This document shows positions 8,349 to 15,226 of a DNA stretch of 15,481 bases, one piece after another (position 1 is the stretch's first letter; the number at the start of each line of letters is the position of its first letter). The notes beneath the pieces are model-generated. The model was not told the DNA's origin and ran no database searches. It saw only the letters and a program-made list of their open reading frames with translations. The position numbers were made by a program, and so were the translations under genes. Origin of the DNA: Comamonadaceae bacterium (GTDB taxonomy: Bacteria; Pseudomonadota; Gammaproteobacteria; Burkholderiales; Burkholderiaceae_C); contig CANJXV010000029.1 in assembly GCA_947478935.1 (NCBI GenBank), positions 1 through 15,481 on the forward strand. The letters are read 5' to 3'.

Positions 8349-9512
8349 ATGAAAAAATTCGTTTACGGCCTACTGTTGGTATTGGCCGTGCTGGCGGTGG
8401 CGATCCAGCTAGGCGGGCATGGCTATTTTTGGAAAGCCCTAGCTAGCACATATTTCCAGGGACACAGCACTGCCCATATTGACGACGCCAATAATTTTGC
8501 GCAAAACAGCATTGCCGCGGGCCCACCTCAGGCTTGGCCCAAAGATGCCCGCTACAACCAAAAAACATTGGATCCGGCCATGGCAGCCTACTTGCAGCAG
8601 TACGGCACGGCAGCGTTTTTGGTGGCACAAAAAGGTGCTCTGGTGCATGAGCAGTATTTCGGCGCTTATTCCGCCCAAAGCCGTACCAACTCTTTTTCTA
8701 TGGCTAAAACCATCACCACCTTGCAGGTACAACAAGCCGTGCAGCAGGGCTTTATCAGCAGCTTTGACGCACCCTTGACCGAGCGCTTACCTGAATATGC
8801 GCAAGACCCGCGAGGTCAAAAGGCTACCGTGTCGCAGCTCTCAAGCATGAAGTCCGGCCATGACTGGACGGAGAACTACTACTTGCCGCTGAACATCACT
8901 ACCGATTTGTACTATGGCAAAAATGCTGAAAAGCTGGTGCTCGGCCAAGGCTTTGAGCGTGAGCCTGGCACCGAGTACGAATACAGCAGCGGCAGCACTC
9001 AGCTATTGGGCGTTTTTCTCAAGCGCGCCTTGCAAGCCAAGGAACCGGGACTGAGCATTAGCGGGCATTTGTCCCGCAGCCTATGGGTGCCGCTAGGTAT
9101 GGAAAGCGATGCGATTTACACGCTGGACCGTGAGGTCAGCGCAGGCGGCATGGAGCGCACCTATTGCTGTATTTTTGCCACGGCGCGCGACTTTGCCAAG
9201 TTCGGTCAGCTACTGCTGCAAGACGGCCAATGGAACCGCCAGGCCTTGCTGGACAAGGCCTTTGTAGAGCGTATCCGCAAGCCTGACTTGCAGCCTTATT
9301 ACGGCCATTCACTGTGGATGGATTGGACATATAAACACCCGTTTTATTTCTTGCAGGGACATCAAGGCCAGTACGTGATCGTGGTGCCGTCGCTAGAACT
9401 GGTGGTAGTGCGCACTGGCCAGACGCGCGACAAAAAGACCAAGGGCCCCAATGGAATCACACCGGCCGAGGTCTATCGCTTTGTCGATCAAGCGGTAGCG
9501 ATGGTGCAGTAA
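8349..9512 (+). CDS. Membrane-anchored beta-lactamase-fold serine hydrolase (class C / NylB-like)
   Basis: This 387-residue protein belongs to the serine beta-lactamase-related family that also holds esterases, peptidases and 6-aminohexanoate-dimer hydrolase. The three active-site elements are visible: SMAK with nucleophile S117 and K120, YSS at residues 212-214 in place of the usual YxN, and GHQG at 337-340 in the KTG position. Residues 5-22 form a hydrophobic segment after MKK with no obvious cleavage site or lipobox Cys, suggesting an N-terminal anchor with the enzyme in the periplasm. AAGGAAA lies upstream of the ATG. It follows dnaE2 by 64 bases and ends at a strong terminator. The substrate is unknown; the variant second and third motifs argue against a true beta-lactamase. 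Confidence 0.85.
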   Translation: MKKFVYGLLLVLAVLAVAIQLGGHGYFWKALASTYFQGHSTAHIDDANNFAQNSIAAGPPQAWPKDARYNQKTLDPAMAAYLQQYGTAAFLVAQKGALVHEQYFGAYSAQSRTNSFSMAKTITTLQVQQAVQQGFISSFDAPLTERLPEYAQDPRGQKATVSQLSSMKSGHDWTENYYLPLNITTDLYYGKNAEKLVLGQGFEREPGTEYEYSSGSTQLLGVFLKRALQAKEPGLSISGHLSRSLWVPLGMESDAIYTLDREVSAGGMERTYCCIFATARDFAKFGQLLLQDGQWNRQALLDKAFVERIRKPDLQPYYGHSLWMDWTYKHPFYFLQGHQGQYVIVVPSLELVVVRTGQTRDKKTKGPNGITPAEVYRFVDQAVAMVQ

Positions 9513-9518
9513 ATCACA

Positions 9519-9548
9519 AAAAACCCCCGCACCACAGCGGGGGTTTTT
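9519..9548. terminator. Bidirectional Rho-independent terminator
   Basis: A perfect inverted repeat of 12 bases (AAAAACCCCCGC and GCGGGGGTTTTT) surrounds the 6-base loop ACCACA. It gives a T run on both strands. It starts six bases after the serine hydrolase stop and lies 18 bases beyond the tauA-like stop, so it closes both convergent units. Confidence 0.95.
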
Positions 9549-9566
9549 ACTTCAAGAGCGCTTGCT

Positions 9567-10565
9567 TTAGTTAGCAGCTTTCTTTGCATACACATCGGTC
9601 ACAAACACTTTGTAGTCGGGTTTGATTTCCTGGATACGGCCTTGCTCTTTCAGGAACACTGCGGTCTCGGCCATGGCTTTGGCAGCGCCGCCGCCCAGCC
9701 ATTTAGGGCCCAATTGCTCCGCTGCGGTGGGGAAGATATACAGCGCCATCGCGGCGGGCACGTCTTTTACATCGGCCTTGGTCACGCGGGCAATGGCTTT
9801 GACTTGGGGCGTGTCAGCGGTCCAAGAGGCTTTGTTGGCGCGGTACTCGCTGTCGGCCTTGTTCAAGGCTTTCACCAGAGCCACCATAAAGGCCTCGTTC
9901 TCTGCGGCCCATTTGGTGTTCACTGCAATACCGTCAAACGTGGGATAGCCTTTTTGGCCGATTGAGCCCGAGCTGGCAATCGCCTTGCCGTTACTCTTTA
10001 TTTTGGAGAGCACTGGGTCCCAGATGAAGGCGGCATCGATATCGCCACGCTCCCAAGCTGCTGCAATTTCCGGCGGGCGCAAATTCAGGACGTTTACGTC
10101 CTTGGCTGTCAAACCTTCGAGCTTCATCGCCGCCATTAACTGGTAGTGCGCCGTGGACACAAAAGGCGTAGCCACTTTTTTACCCTTGAGGTCTTTGACC
10201 GAATTGACGTTGCTGCCATTGCGCGCAATCAGCGCCTCGGCATCGGCGATGTCATCCAAAATCCAGAACAGTTTGATGTCCTGGCCCTGGGTCACCGCAG
10301 CGGTCAGGGGGCTGGAGCCGACCTGGCCGAGTTGCACATCACCCGAAGCCATAGCCTTGATAACGTCGCCGCCACCACCGAACATGCGCCAGTTGATTTT
10401 GTAACCCGTGGCTTTTTCCAACTCGCCCGATTCGATAACGGCCTGGAAAGGAACTAGCATGTCCTGGTGCGCAAAGGTCACCTCTTTTTGCTGCGCTAGC
10501 GCGGCAGCGCTCCACAGGCTCAGGCCTGCTGCAAGTGCCAGTAATTGGCGTTTGTGCAATTTCAT
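9567..10565 (-). CDS. tauA: TauA-type periplasmic sulfonate-binding protein
   Basis: This is an ABC-transporter substrate-binding protein of the TauA (taurine) group; relatives bind taurine or other alkanesulfonates. The 332-residue precursor has a Sec signal peptide, a KR-containing N-terminus and hydrophobic core followed by ALA|QQ with cleavage expected after residue 24. TauA signatures follow: ASGDVQLGQVGSSPL (residues 73-87), TPFVSTAHYQL (133-143) and NLRPPEIAAAWERGDID (161-177). The start is set by a strong AAGGAGA at 10577-10571, five bases before the ATG. It is the last gene of the sulfonate operon, 42 bases after the aminotransferase gene, with a terminator-like hairpin in that gap. 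No tauB or tauC is found beside it: the next element is a terminator. The ligand may be cysteate, dihydroxypropanesulfonate or taurine; this is inference. Confidence 0.85.
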   Translation of the reverse strand: MKLHKRQLLALAAGLSLWSAAALAQQKEVTFAHQDMLVPFQAVIESGELEKATGYKINWRMFGGGGDVIKAMASGDVQLGQVGSSPLTAAVTQGQDIKLFWILDDIADAEALIARNGSNVNSVKDLKGKKVATPFVSTAHYQLMAAMKLEGLTAKDVNVLNLRPPEIAAAWERGDIDAAFIWDPVLSKIKSNGKAIASSGSIGQKGYPTFDGIAVNTKWAAENEAFMVALVKALNKADSEYRANKASWTADTPQVKAIARVTKADVKDVPAAMALYIFPTAAEQLGPKWLGGGAAKAMAETAVFLKEQGRIQEIKPDYKVFVTDVYAKKAAN

Positions 10566-10570
10566 ATAAG

Positions 10571-10577
10571 TCTCCTT
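10571..10577 (-). promoter_or_regulatory. Strong Shine-Dalgarno of tauA-like gene
   Basis: AAGGAGA lies five bases before the ATG at 10565. It is the strongest ribosome-binding site in this operon; hpsN and cuyA have none that is clear. This fits the high expression normally needed for a periplasmic binding protein. Confidence 0.8.
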
Positions 10578-10582
10578 TTTAT

Positions 10583-10605
10583 AAAAAAATCCATGCGGGG
10601 CATGG
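10583..10605 (-). terminator. Hairpin plus T7 tract between aminotransferase gene and tauA-like gene
   Basis: On the minus strand CCATGC, loop CCC, GCATGG is followed by A and seven Ts, starting two bases after the aminotransferase stop codon. The stem is only six pairs, so termination is probably partial. It would reduce read-through into the tauA-like gene or protect a processed 3' end. Confidence 0.55.
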
Positions 10606-10607
10606 TC

Positions 10608-11825
10608 CTACGAAAACACGCTTTTCACAGCCGCTCGTATCGTGTGCGCAATGCCCAAGCAATCGGCCTGGGTCAGCGAAAGGGGTAGGCGCAGGTCGCA
10701 CAAAGCGGCAAGCACCACTTGCGCTTGCGGTAAATCCTGCGCTTGGCCGAAGTATCGCCAGTGCGTCCATACACTGGTGAAACCCACAGGCTCGTCGGCA
10801 CCGAACCATTTGATGTGCACGCCTTGCTCTGCGCAGGCAGCGATGACCGATTGGATTTGAGATCGGGTCATATCGCGTAGCAAAAACTGGATGGAGCTAC
10901 CGACAAACTGCTCCTTGTGCGGACGATGCGGCAGACGTATATGCGCTGCACCGTCCAGTGCACCGGCCAGCCAGCCATAGCGCTGGTTCCAGCGTTGGCA
11001 GCGTTCTTGCAGCACTTCGCCTAACTGGGCCCGCGCCAGTGCGGCGGGCAAATTGCTCATGCGCAAACTGAAGTTGGGCGTGTGGTATTTCCAGCGTTCA
11101 AACACCTCTGGGCCGGGCCGCGCCAGGTGCGAGGCATAGAGCATGTAACTACCGGACAGCAGCACCGCTTGCGCGGCCAAGTCCGCGTCGGCCGTGACCA
11201 GCAAGCCGCCCTCGCCGCTATTAGCGTGCTTATAGCTTTGCAAACTGAAGCAACCCGCCACACCCCAGGTACCTGTGGCTTTGCCGTTCCAAGAAGCACC
11301 CATGGTGTGGGCACAGTCCTCAACCAAAGCAATCCCAAATTCTTGGCAAATAGCCGTCAAAGCATCCATATCGCAAATATGGCCGCGCATATGCGACAGC
11401 AACAAAGTTTTGGCGCCGCTGCTTGCTGCTTTGCGCCCTAAGTCGTCCAGGTCGATGAGTAAGTCTTCGGTCACATCCACCAGCACCGGTGCCGCACCCG
11501 CATGGGCAATGGCACCGGGTACTGGCGCCAGGGTAAAGCAGTTGCTCAGCACTTTGTCACCCGGTCGCACACCACTGCAACGAAGCGCTGCAAACAGCGT
11601 GGAGCCGCAGGAATTCATAGCCACGCAATAGGGCATGCCTAGTTCGGCGGCGAACTGCGCTTCTAATGCAGCTGCTTCGCCGGGCTTAGCGCCGGTCTCG
11701 CCGTACCGGTGCATCTTGCCGCTTTCCATCAAAGCTAGCGCAGCTTGCACACCGGGCTGCGGTACGGCTTCTTGCCACGTCAGGTCTAGCTGCATGCGCG
11801 CGGGCTTTGGGCTGTTGTCAGACAT
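10608..11825 (-). CDS. DegT/DnrJ/EryC1/StrS-family PLP aminotransferase
   Basis: This 405-residue protein has the layout of the DegT family of PLP aminotransferases, best known for amino-sugar synthesis. Visible elements are NSCGSTLFAAL (residues 71-81), VEDCAHTMGA (168-177) with D170 in the place of the Asp that binds the PLP ring nitrogen, and QSYKHANSGEGG (196-207) with K199 as Schiff-base lysine. The ATG at 11825 is chosen because AAGGAAA lies six bases upstream; a TTG at 11846 in frame has no such site. Its position between a racemase gene and a sulfonate-binding protein gene suggests a sulfonate amino acid substrate, for example sulfopyruvate/cysteate, instead of a sugar. That is inferred from context only; there are no sugar-nucleotide genes nearby. 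Confidence 0.75.
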   Translation of the reverse strand: MSDNSPKPARMQLDLTWQEAVPQPGVQAALALMESGKMHRYGETGAKPGEAAALEAQFAAELGMPYCVAMNSCGSTLFAALRCSGVRPGDKVLSNCFTLAPVPGAIAHAGAAPVLVDVTEDLLIDLDDLGRKAASSGAKTLLLSHMRGHICDMDALTAICQEFGIALVEDCAHTMGASWNGKATGTWGVAGCFSLQSYKHANSGEGGLLVTADADLAAQAVLLSGSYMLYASHLARPGPEVFERWKYHTPNFSLRMSNLPAALARAQLGEVLQERCQRWNQRYGWLAGALDGAAHIRLPHRPHKEQFVGSSIQFLLRDMTRSQIQSVIAACAEQGVHIKWFGADEPVGFTSVWTHWRYFGQAQDLPQAQVVLAALCDLRLPLSLTQADCLGIAHTIRAAVKSVFS

Positions 11826-11899
11826 GAGCGCTTTCCTTGGTGACAATAAAACGGTGGGTCATGGCCGCGCGTGTGCCAGAAAATTTTGTTGCAGAGCGC

Positions 11900-12625
11900 T
11901 TAGTCACGGACTGCCGCCTTAGTCCCGCTTAGCGATAGCTGCTGCCATAGTGCTACCGTGGCCTGCGCCAGCGCCTGGGTACTGTCCAGACACAGGGATT
12001 GCACAGCAGGGCTTGCGTGCTCCAAAGCCATAGGCGCTTCAGTGCAAGCGAGGATGATGCCGCTGGCGCCATCGGCCTGCATTTGCGCAATCGCCTGCGC
12101 CAGCAGCGGGCCGGCCTGCGCCGTCTTACCGGCTTTCACCAAAGCAATCGCCGGTAAGACCCAGTCGTCCAAAGCGCTCTGTCGTGTCGCCACCCAGCTA
12201 AGGCCGCGACTTTGTAAGGCGCTGTTAAACAAACCAGTGGCCAGCGTAGCGCGCGTAGCGACCAGTCCGATACGCGCGCCCGCGCCAAAGCGCAGTAAGG
12301 CCGCATCGCAAGCGACATCCACTATCGAAGGAAAGGGCAGTGCGCAGCCCTCGCGTAAAGCGGCATGCCAGTAATGTGCGGTGTTGCAAGCCATCACCAG
12401 GCCTTGCGCACCGGCGGCAATCAGCCGGTCGCGTGCAGCCATCAGTGCGGGCAGGGGCGAGGGGCCACCTTGCAATAAAGCCGCAGGTCGCCCCGGAATA
12501 CGCGGGTCGCTGTGGATCAGCAAGGGCACATGGCCAGCGTCGTCCTGGGCCGGTGTGGCCGCCACCACTTTGGCGAAAAAATCCACCGTCGCCAAGGGGC
12601 CCATGCCGCCGATTACGCCGATCAT
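11900..12625 (-). CDS. Asp/Glu racemase-family protein, candidate cysteate racemase
   Basis: This 241-residue, cofactor-independent racemase-fold protein begins MIGVIGGMGPLATVDFF, typical of aspartate racemases. It has both catalytic cysteines, C80 in MACNTAHYW and C194 in ILACTEAPM, as well as DPRIPGR near residues 40-46. Because CuyA sulfo-lyases are close to D-cysteine desulfhydrases and may act on D-cysteate, a racemase directly after cuyA is a natural L-/D-cysteate racemase (the role given the name CuyB in recent work, recalled from memory). Aspartate and cysteate are close analogues, which supports the idea. The start is set by GGAGA four bases upstream, and the ATG overlaps the stop of a 19-codon mini-ORF. 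Ordinary aspartate or glutamate racemase activity remains the alternative. Confidence 0.82.
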   Translation of the reverse strand: MIGVIGGMGPLATVDFFAKVVAATPAQDDAGHVPLLIHSDPRIPGRPAALLQGGPSPLPALMAARDRLIAAGAQGLVMACNTAHYWHAALREGCALPFPSIVDVACDAALLRFGAGARIGLVATRATLATGLFNSALQSRGLSWVATRQSALDDWVLPAIALVKAGKTAQAGPLLAQAIAQMQADGASGIILACTEAPMALEHASPAVQSLCLDSTQALAQATVALWQQLSLSGTKAAVRD

Positions 12626-12681
12626 GCGCTCTCCGCGTGCACAGCGGCGCTGGCGTGGACGATGGCGGCAATGTCGCTCAT
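12622..12681 (-). CDS. Candidate 19-residue mini-ORF coupled to both neighbours
   Basis: The peptide MSDIAAIVHASAAVHAESA is encoded exactly between cuyA and the racemase gene. Its ATG overlaps the cuyA TGA as ATGA, and its own TGA overlaps the racemase ATG as ATGA. It has no Shine-Dalgarno of its own, so translation would depend on ribosomes finishing cuyA. It could be a coupling leader that carries ribosomes to the racemase start, a remnant of a longer racemase N-terminus, or chance. No known peptide family is recognised. Confidence 0.35.
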   Translation of the reverse strand: MSDIAAIVHASAAVHAESA

Positions 12682-13682
12682 GTGGGGTAGGGGAAAGCGT
12701 GTTGGTAGCCGAACAGGCCGACCGAGCCGCCGGTGTGCAAAAACACAATGTTCTGGTCTTTGCGGTAATTACCTTTGCGGATCAGGTCGATCAAGCCGGC
12801 CATGCCTTTGCCCGAATACACCGGGTCTAGCAAGATACCTTCGAGCTGCGCCAGCATAGTCACCGCCTCCATCATGCCTGCCGTGGGGATGCCGTAACCC
12901 TCGCCGATGTAATCGCAATTGGCGACCACGTGGTCACGTTGCACCGCGCCGGGTACGCCGAGCAGCTCGGCGGTTTGTTGCGCCAGCGCAAATACTTTTT
13001 CTTCTTGCGGCTGGCGCGGGGCGCGCACGCCAATGCCTAGCACCGGTATCTGGGTGCGTGCACCTTCCATGCCCACCACCAGACCCGCTTGCGTGCCCGC
13101 GCTGCCAGTGGCATGTACCAGGCTGTCAATCACCAAGCCCATGTTCATCGCCTGGTCGGCTAGCTCTAAAGCACAGGTGACATAGCCCAGCGCGCCCACG
13201 GCGTTGGAGCCGCCACCGGGAATGATGTAGGTCTTGCTGCCCTTGGCGCGCAATTGCGCAGCCAGGGTTTCCATAGCCGCGTCCATGGGCGTGTTAGCCG
13301 GTACTTCGCTGACGTGGGCGCCATACAAATAGTCCAAAAACACATTGCCCGAATGTTGGTAATCGGCGTGGCGGTAGCCGGTGCGGTCTTCCAAAATGAT
13401 GTGGCATTGCATGCCCATCTTGGCGGCAATCGCGGCGGTTTGGCGTGCATGGTTGGACTGGGTGGCACCTTGTGTGATCAAGGTGTCCGCGCCTTGTTGC
13501 AGAGCCTCGGCCACCAGGTATTCCAGCTTGCGTGTTTTGTTGCCACCGGTGGCCAGGCCGGTGCAGTCGTCACGCTTAATCCATAGCGTGGGGCCGCCTA
13601 GTGCTGCGCTCAGCCGTGGCATGGGCTCTAGCGGTGTGGGGCCATGGGTGATGCGCAGGCGAGGGAATTTGGAAAGTTTCAT
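12678..13682 (-). CDS. cuyA: Cysteate sulfo-lyase (PLP, D-cysteine desulfhydrase family)
   Basis: CuyA cleaves cysteate to pyruvate, sulfite and ammonia, the carbon-sulfur bond breaking step of cysteate and sulfolactate catabolism (EC 4.4.1.25). The 334-residue product shows the fold-type II PLP pattern: GGNKTRKLEY with Schiff-base K49, QGATQSNHARQ (71-81), PGGGSN (155-160), ATGSAGTQAG (191-200) for the phosphate, and HTGGSVGLFGY near 316-326. The opening MKLSKFPRLRITHGPTPLEP and the DDCTGLATGGN segment look closer to CuyA than to ACC deaminase. The ATG at 13682 matches the family start; the open frame extends 27 codons further but overlaps hpsN. It lies 50 bases after hpsN and its stop overlaps the mini-ORF start. 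D-cysteine desulfhydrase is the main alternative, but the neighbours favour cysteate. Confidence 0.85.
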   Translation of the reverse strand: MKLSKFPRLRITHGPTPLEPMPRLSAALGGPTLWIKRDDCTGLATGGNKTRKLEYLVAEALQQGADTLITQGATQSNHARQTAAIAAKMGMQCHIILEDRTGYRHADYQHSGNVFLDYLYGAHVSEVPANTPMDAAMETLAAQLRAKGSKTYIIPGGGSNAVGALGYVTCALELADQAMNMGLVIDSLVHATGSAGTQAGLVVGMEGARTQIPVLGIGVRAPRQPQEEKVFALAQQTAELLGVPGAVQRDHVVANCDYIGEGYGIPTAGMMEAVTMLAQLEGILLDPVYSGKGMAGLIDLIRKGNYRKDQNIVFLHTGGSVGLFGYQHAFPYPT

Positions 13683-13713
13683 GGCGTGCTTTTGTAGTGG
13701 ACTAAAGAGTAGT

Positions 13714-13740
13714 AAAAAAATTAGGCACCGGGTTAGGTGC
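13714..13740 (-). terminator. Hairpin plus T7 tract at the hpsN-cuyA junction
   Basis: On the minus strand GCACC, loop TAACCC, GGTGC is followed by CCTAA and then seven Ts. The hpsN stop codon is inside the loop. The stem is short and the T tract is offset by five bases, so it may be only a weak attenuator or an RNA-processing hairpin. Confidence 0.35.
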
Positions 13741-15085
13741 TGGCCGCTTGCGCGCCGCTCCAAGACTCGGCAGGGTAGTCGTCCAGACTGCCCAGTTCAA
13801 ATGTTTGTTCGGGAAAAAATTTGTGCAGACGGATGTCGCCGGTGCGCGCATGGCCCTCCATGCCTTCTAGCCGCGAGATGCGCGCCGCCACTTGGCCGAC
13901 TGCCCCGCTGGCGCTGCGATCCAACCGCTGCCACGTAAGTGTCTTAATAAATTTACCCACCGACAAGCCACCGGAATAGCGCGCCGCGCCGCGTGTGGGC
14001 AGGATGTGGTTAGGCCCGCTGCATTTGTCGCCATAGGCCACCGTGGTGTTCTCGCCTAAGAATAAAGAGCCGTAATTGCTTAGGTGCGCCAGCCACCAGT
14101 CCAGATCACGCGCCATCACCTGCACATGCTCGGGCGCATAACGGTCGCTCACCTGCACGGCTTCTTCGGGCGTGCTCACCAGCACCACTTCGGCATAGTC
14201 GCGCCAGGCCGCGCCGGCCGCGCTGCGCGCTGGTTCGGGCAGGGCGGCAATAGCAACGGGCGCACGCGCCATCACTTGTTCGGCCAAAGTGCGTGAGCTA
14301 CTGATCAGCCATACGGGCGAATCCGGCCCGTGCTCGGCCTGACCCACCAGGTCGGCAGTGACGATATCGGCATCGGCGCTGTCGTCGGCAATCACGCAAG
14401 ATTCGGTGGGGCCAGCTATTACGTCAATGCCCACTTGCCCAAACAGCAAACGCTTGGCTTCGGCCACATAGCGGTTGCCGGGGCCGACGATGATGTCGGC
14501 GGGTGTGCAGCCAAACAAGCCCATAGTCATAGAGGCAATGGCCTGCACACCGCCCAGGGCCAACACAGTGTCCGCACCACACAGTTGCAGCGCAAACAAA
14601 ATCGCCGGGTGGATGCCGTTGGCGCCTTGCGCTGGTGTGGCGGCCACGATATGGCCGACTCCCGCCACCTTGGCCGTGCCCACACTCATGATGGCGCTGG
14701 CCGCGTGCGCATAGCGCCCGCCGGGTATGTAGCAACCCGCGCTCTGGCAGGGAATTAGGCGCTGACCCGCGGTCAGGCCGGGCATAAATTCATGGCTGAA
14801 TTCCTGCATGGCTTCGCGTTGACGTTTCGCAAAATCGGTAACGCGCTGATGCGCAAAGCGGATATCGCTTTTCACACCCTCGCTCAAAGCCAGGTCGGCC
14901 CGCGCAAAGTACTCTGGCCCCAAGACGATAGGGCCGTGCCAGCCGTCCAGCGCGCGGGCGTATTCACGCACCCGCTCTTCGCCACCGGCGCGTATGGCGG
15001 CCAGCATGGCCTGGACCGTGGCGGTGGTGTCGCTGTCATGGCTTTGCGCGCTGTGCTTGGCGGTTTTCAGGTATTCGATAGTCAT
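13733..15085 (-). CDS. hpsN: HpsN-type sulfopropanediol 3-dehydrogenase (HisD family)
   Basis: HpsN oxidises (R)-2,3-dihydroxypropane-1-sulfonate to (R)-sulfolactate with two NAD+ (EC 1.1.1.308), using the histidinol dehydrogenase fold. The 450-residue protein keeps the HisD zinc and catalytic residues: Q249 and H252 in GQAEHG, E319-H320 in YAPEHV, D353 in YGDKCSG and H412 in GMEGHAR. Features resembling HpsN sequences as I recall them, and not biosynthetic HisD, are the opening MTIEYLK, RFAHQRVTDFAKRQ (76-89), YSGGLSVGKFIKTLTWQR (370-387) and the ending ISRLEGMEGHARTGDIRL. The location in front of cuyA, with no his genes around, supports this. It is the first gene of the operon, transcribed away from a MocR-type regulator. 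No clear Shine-Dalgarno precedes the ATG. Oxidation of another diol or polyol acid cannot be excluded. Confidence 0.85.
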   Translation of the reverse strand: MTIEYLKTAKHSAQSHDSDTTATVQAMLAAIRAGGEERVREYARALDGWHGPIVLGPEYFARADLALSEGVKSDIRFAHQRVTDFAKRQREAMQEFSHEFMPGLTAGQRLIPCQSAGCYIPGGRYAHAASAIMSVGTAKVAGVGHIVAATPAQGANGIHPAILFALQLCGADTVLALGGVQAIASMTMGLFGCTPADIIVGPGNRYVAEAKRLLFGQVGIDVIAGPTESCVIADDSADADIVTADLVGQAEHGPDSPVWLISSSRTLAEQVMARAPVAIAALPEPARSAAGAAWRDYAEVVLVSTPEEAVQVSDRYAPEHVQVMARDLDWWLAHLSNYGSLFLGENTTVAYGDKCSGPNHILPTRGAARYSGGLSVGKFIKTLTWQRLDRSASGAVGQVAARISRLEGMEGHARTGDIRLHKFFPEQTFELGSLDDYPAESWSGAQAAST

Positions 15086-15114
15086 AGCGGCTTTGTGGCA
15101 GGTTCAAGCGCCCC

Positions 15115-15120
15115 ATAATA
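15115..15120 (-). promoter_or_regulatory. Possible -10 element of the hpsN operon
   Basis: TATTAT on the minus strand lies 30 bases before the hpsN ATG. The -35 region (about 15139-15144, TTATCG) is poor and touches the first operator-like repeat, which would suit activation by the adjacent regulator. Confidence 0.4.
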
Positions 15121-15141
15121 GATAGCAGATTAACCTCCCGA

Positions 15142-15184
15142 TAAGACCAGATGCAAACTATGCGTAAGGCCAGATTAAGACCTG
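15142..15184. promoter_or_regulatory. Triple direct repeat, probable operator of the divergent MocR-type regulator
   Basis: Three copies in the same orientation are seen: TAAGACCAG (15142-15150), TAAGGCCAG (15165-15173) and TAAGACCTG (15176-15184). Their starts are 23 and 11 bases apart, close to two and one helical turns. On the other strand the first two read CTGGTCTTA and CTGGCCTTA. From memory the taurine regulator TauR, a MocR-type protein, binds direct repeats of CTGGACYTAA, which these match at about eight of ten positions. Confidence 0.6.
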
Positions 15185-15226
15185 TTGTTAGCCTGTTGCG
15201 CTGCAGCATGGGTTGGCAAGATGAAG

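Noticed and set aside
8349..9512. True class C beta-lactamase (antibiotic resistance)
   Set aside because: SxxK is present, but the YxN and KTG motifs are YSS and HQG, which fit esterase/amidohydrolase relatives better; no ampR-like gene is adjacent.
11818..11862. 14-codon ORF upstream of the aminotransferase gene
   Set aside because: It overlaps the aminotransferase start out of frame, has no clear ribosome site and lacks the exact ATGA overlaps on both sides seen in the 12622-12681 ORF.
11900..12748. Longer racemase starting at 12748
   Set aside because: The added Cys/Arg-rich residues are not racemase-like and overlap cuyA. ATG 12625 has a Shine-Dalgarno and begins MIGVIGGMGP.
12678..13763. 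Longer cuyA starting at 13763
   Set aside because: The extra 27 residues overlap the end of hpsN and do not resemble the family; MKLSKFPRLR at 13682 is the usual start.
13733..15085. Annotation as histidinol dehydrogenase (hisD) for histidine synthesis
   Set aside because: No other his gene is near, and the N-terminus, the YSGGLSVGKF segment and C-terminus fit HpsN-type proteins better. The gene heads a sulfonate operon.
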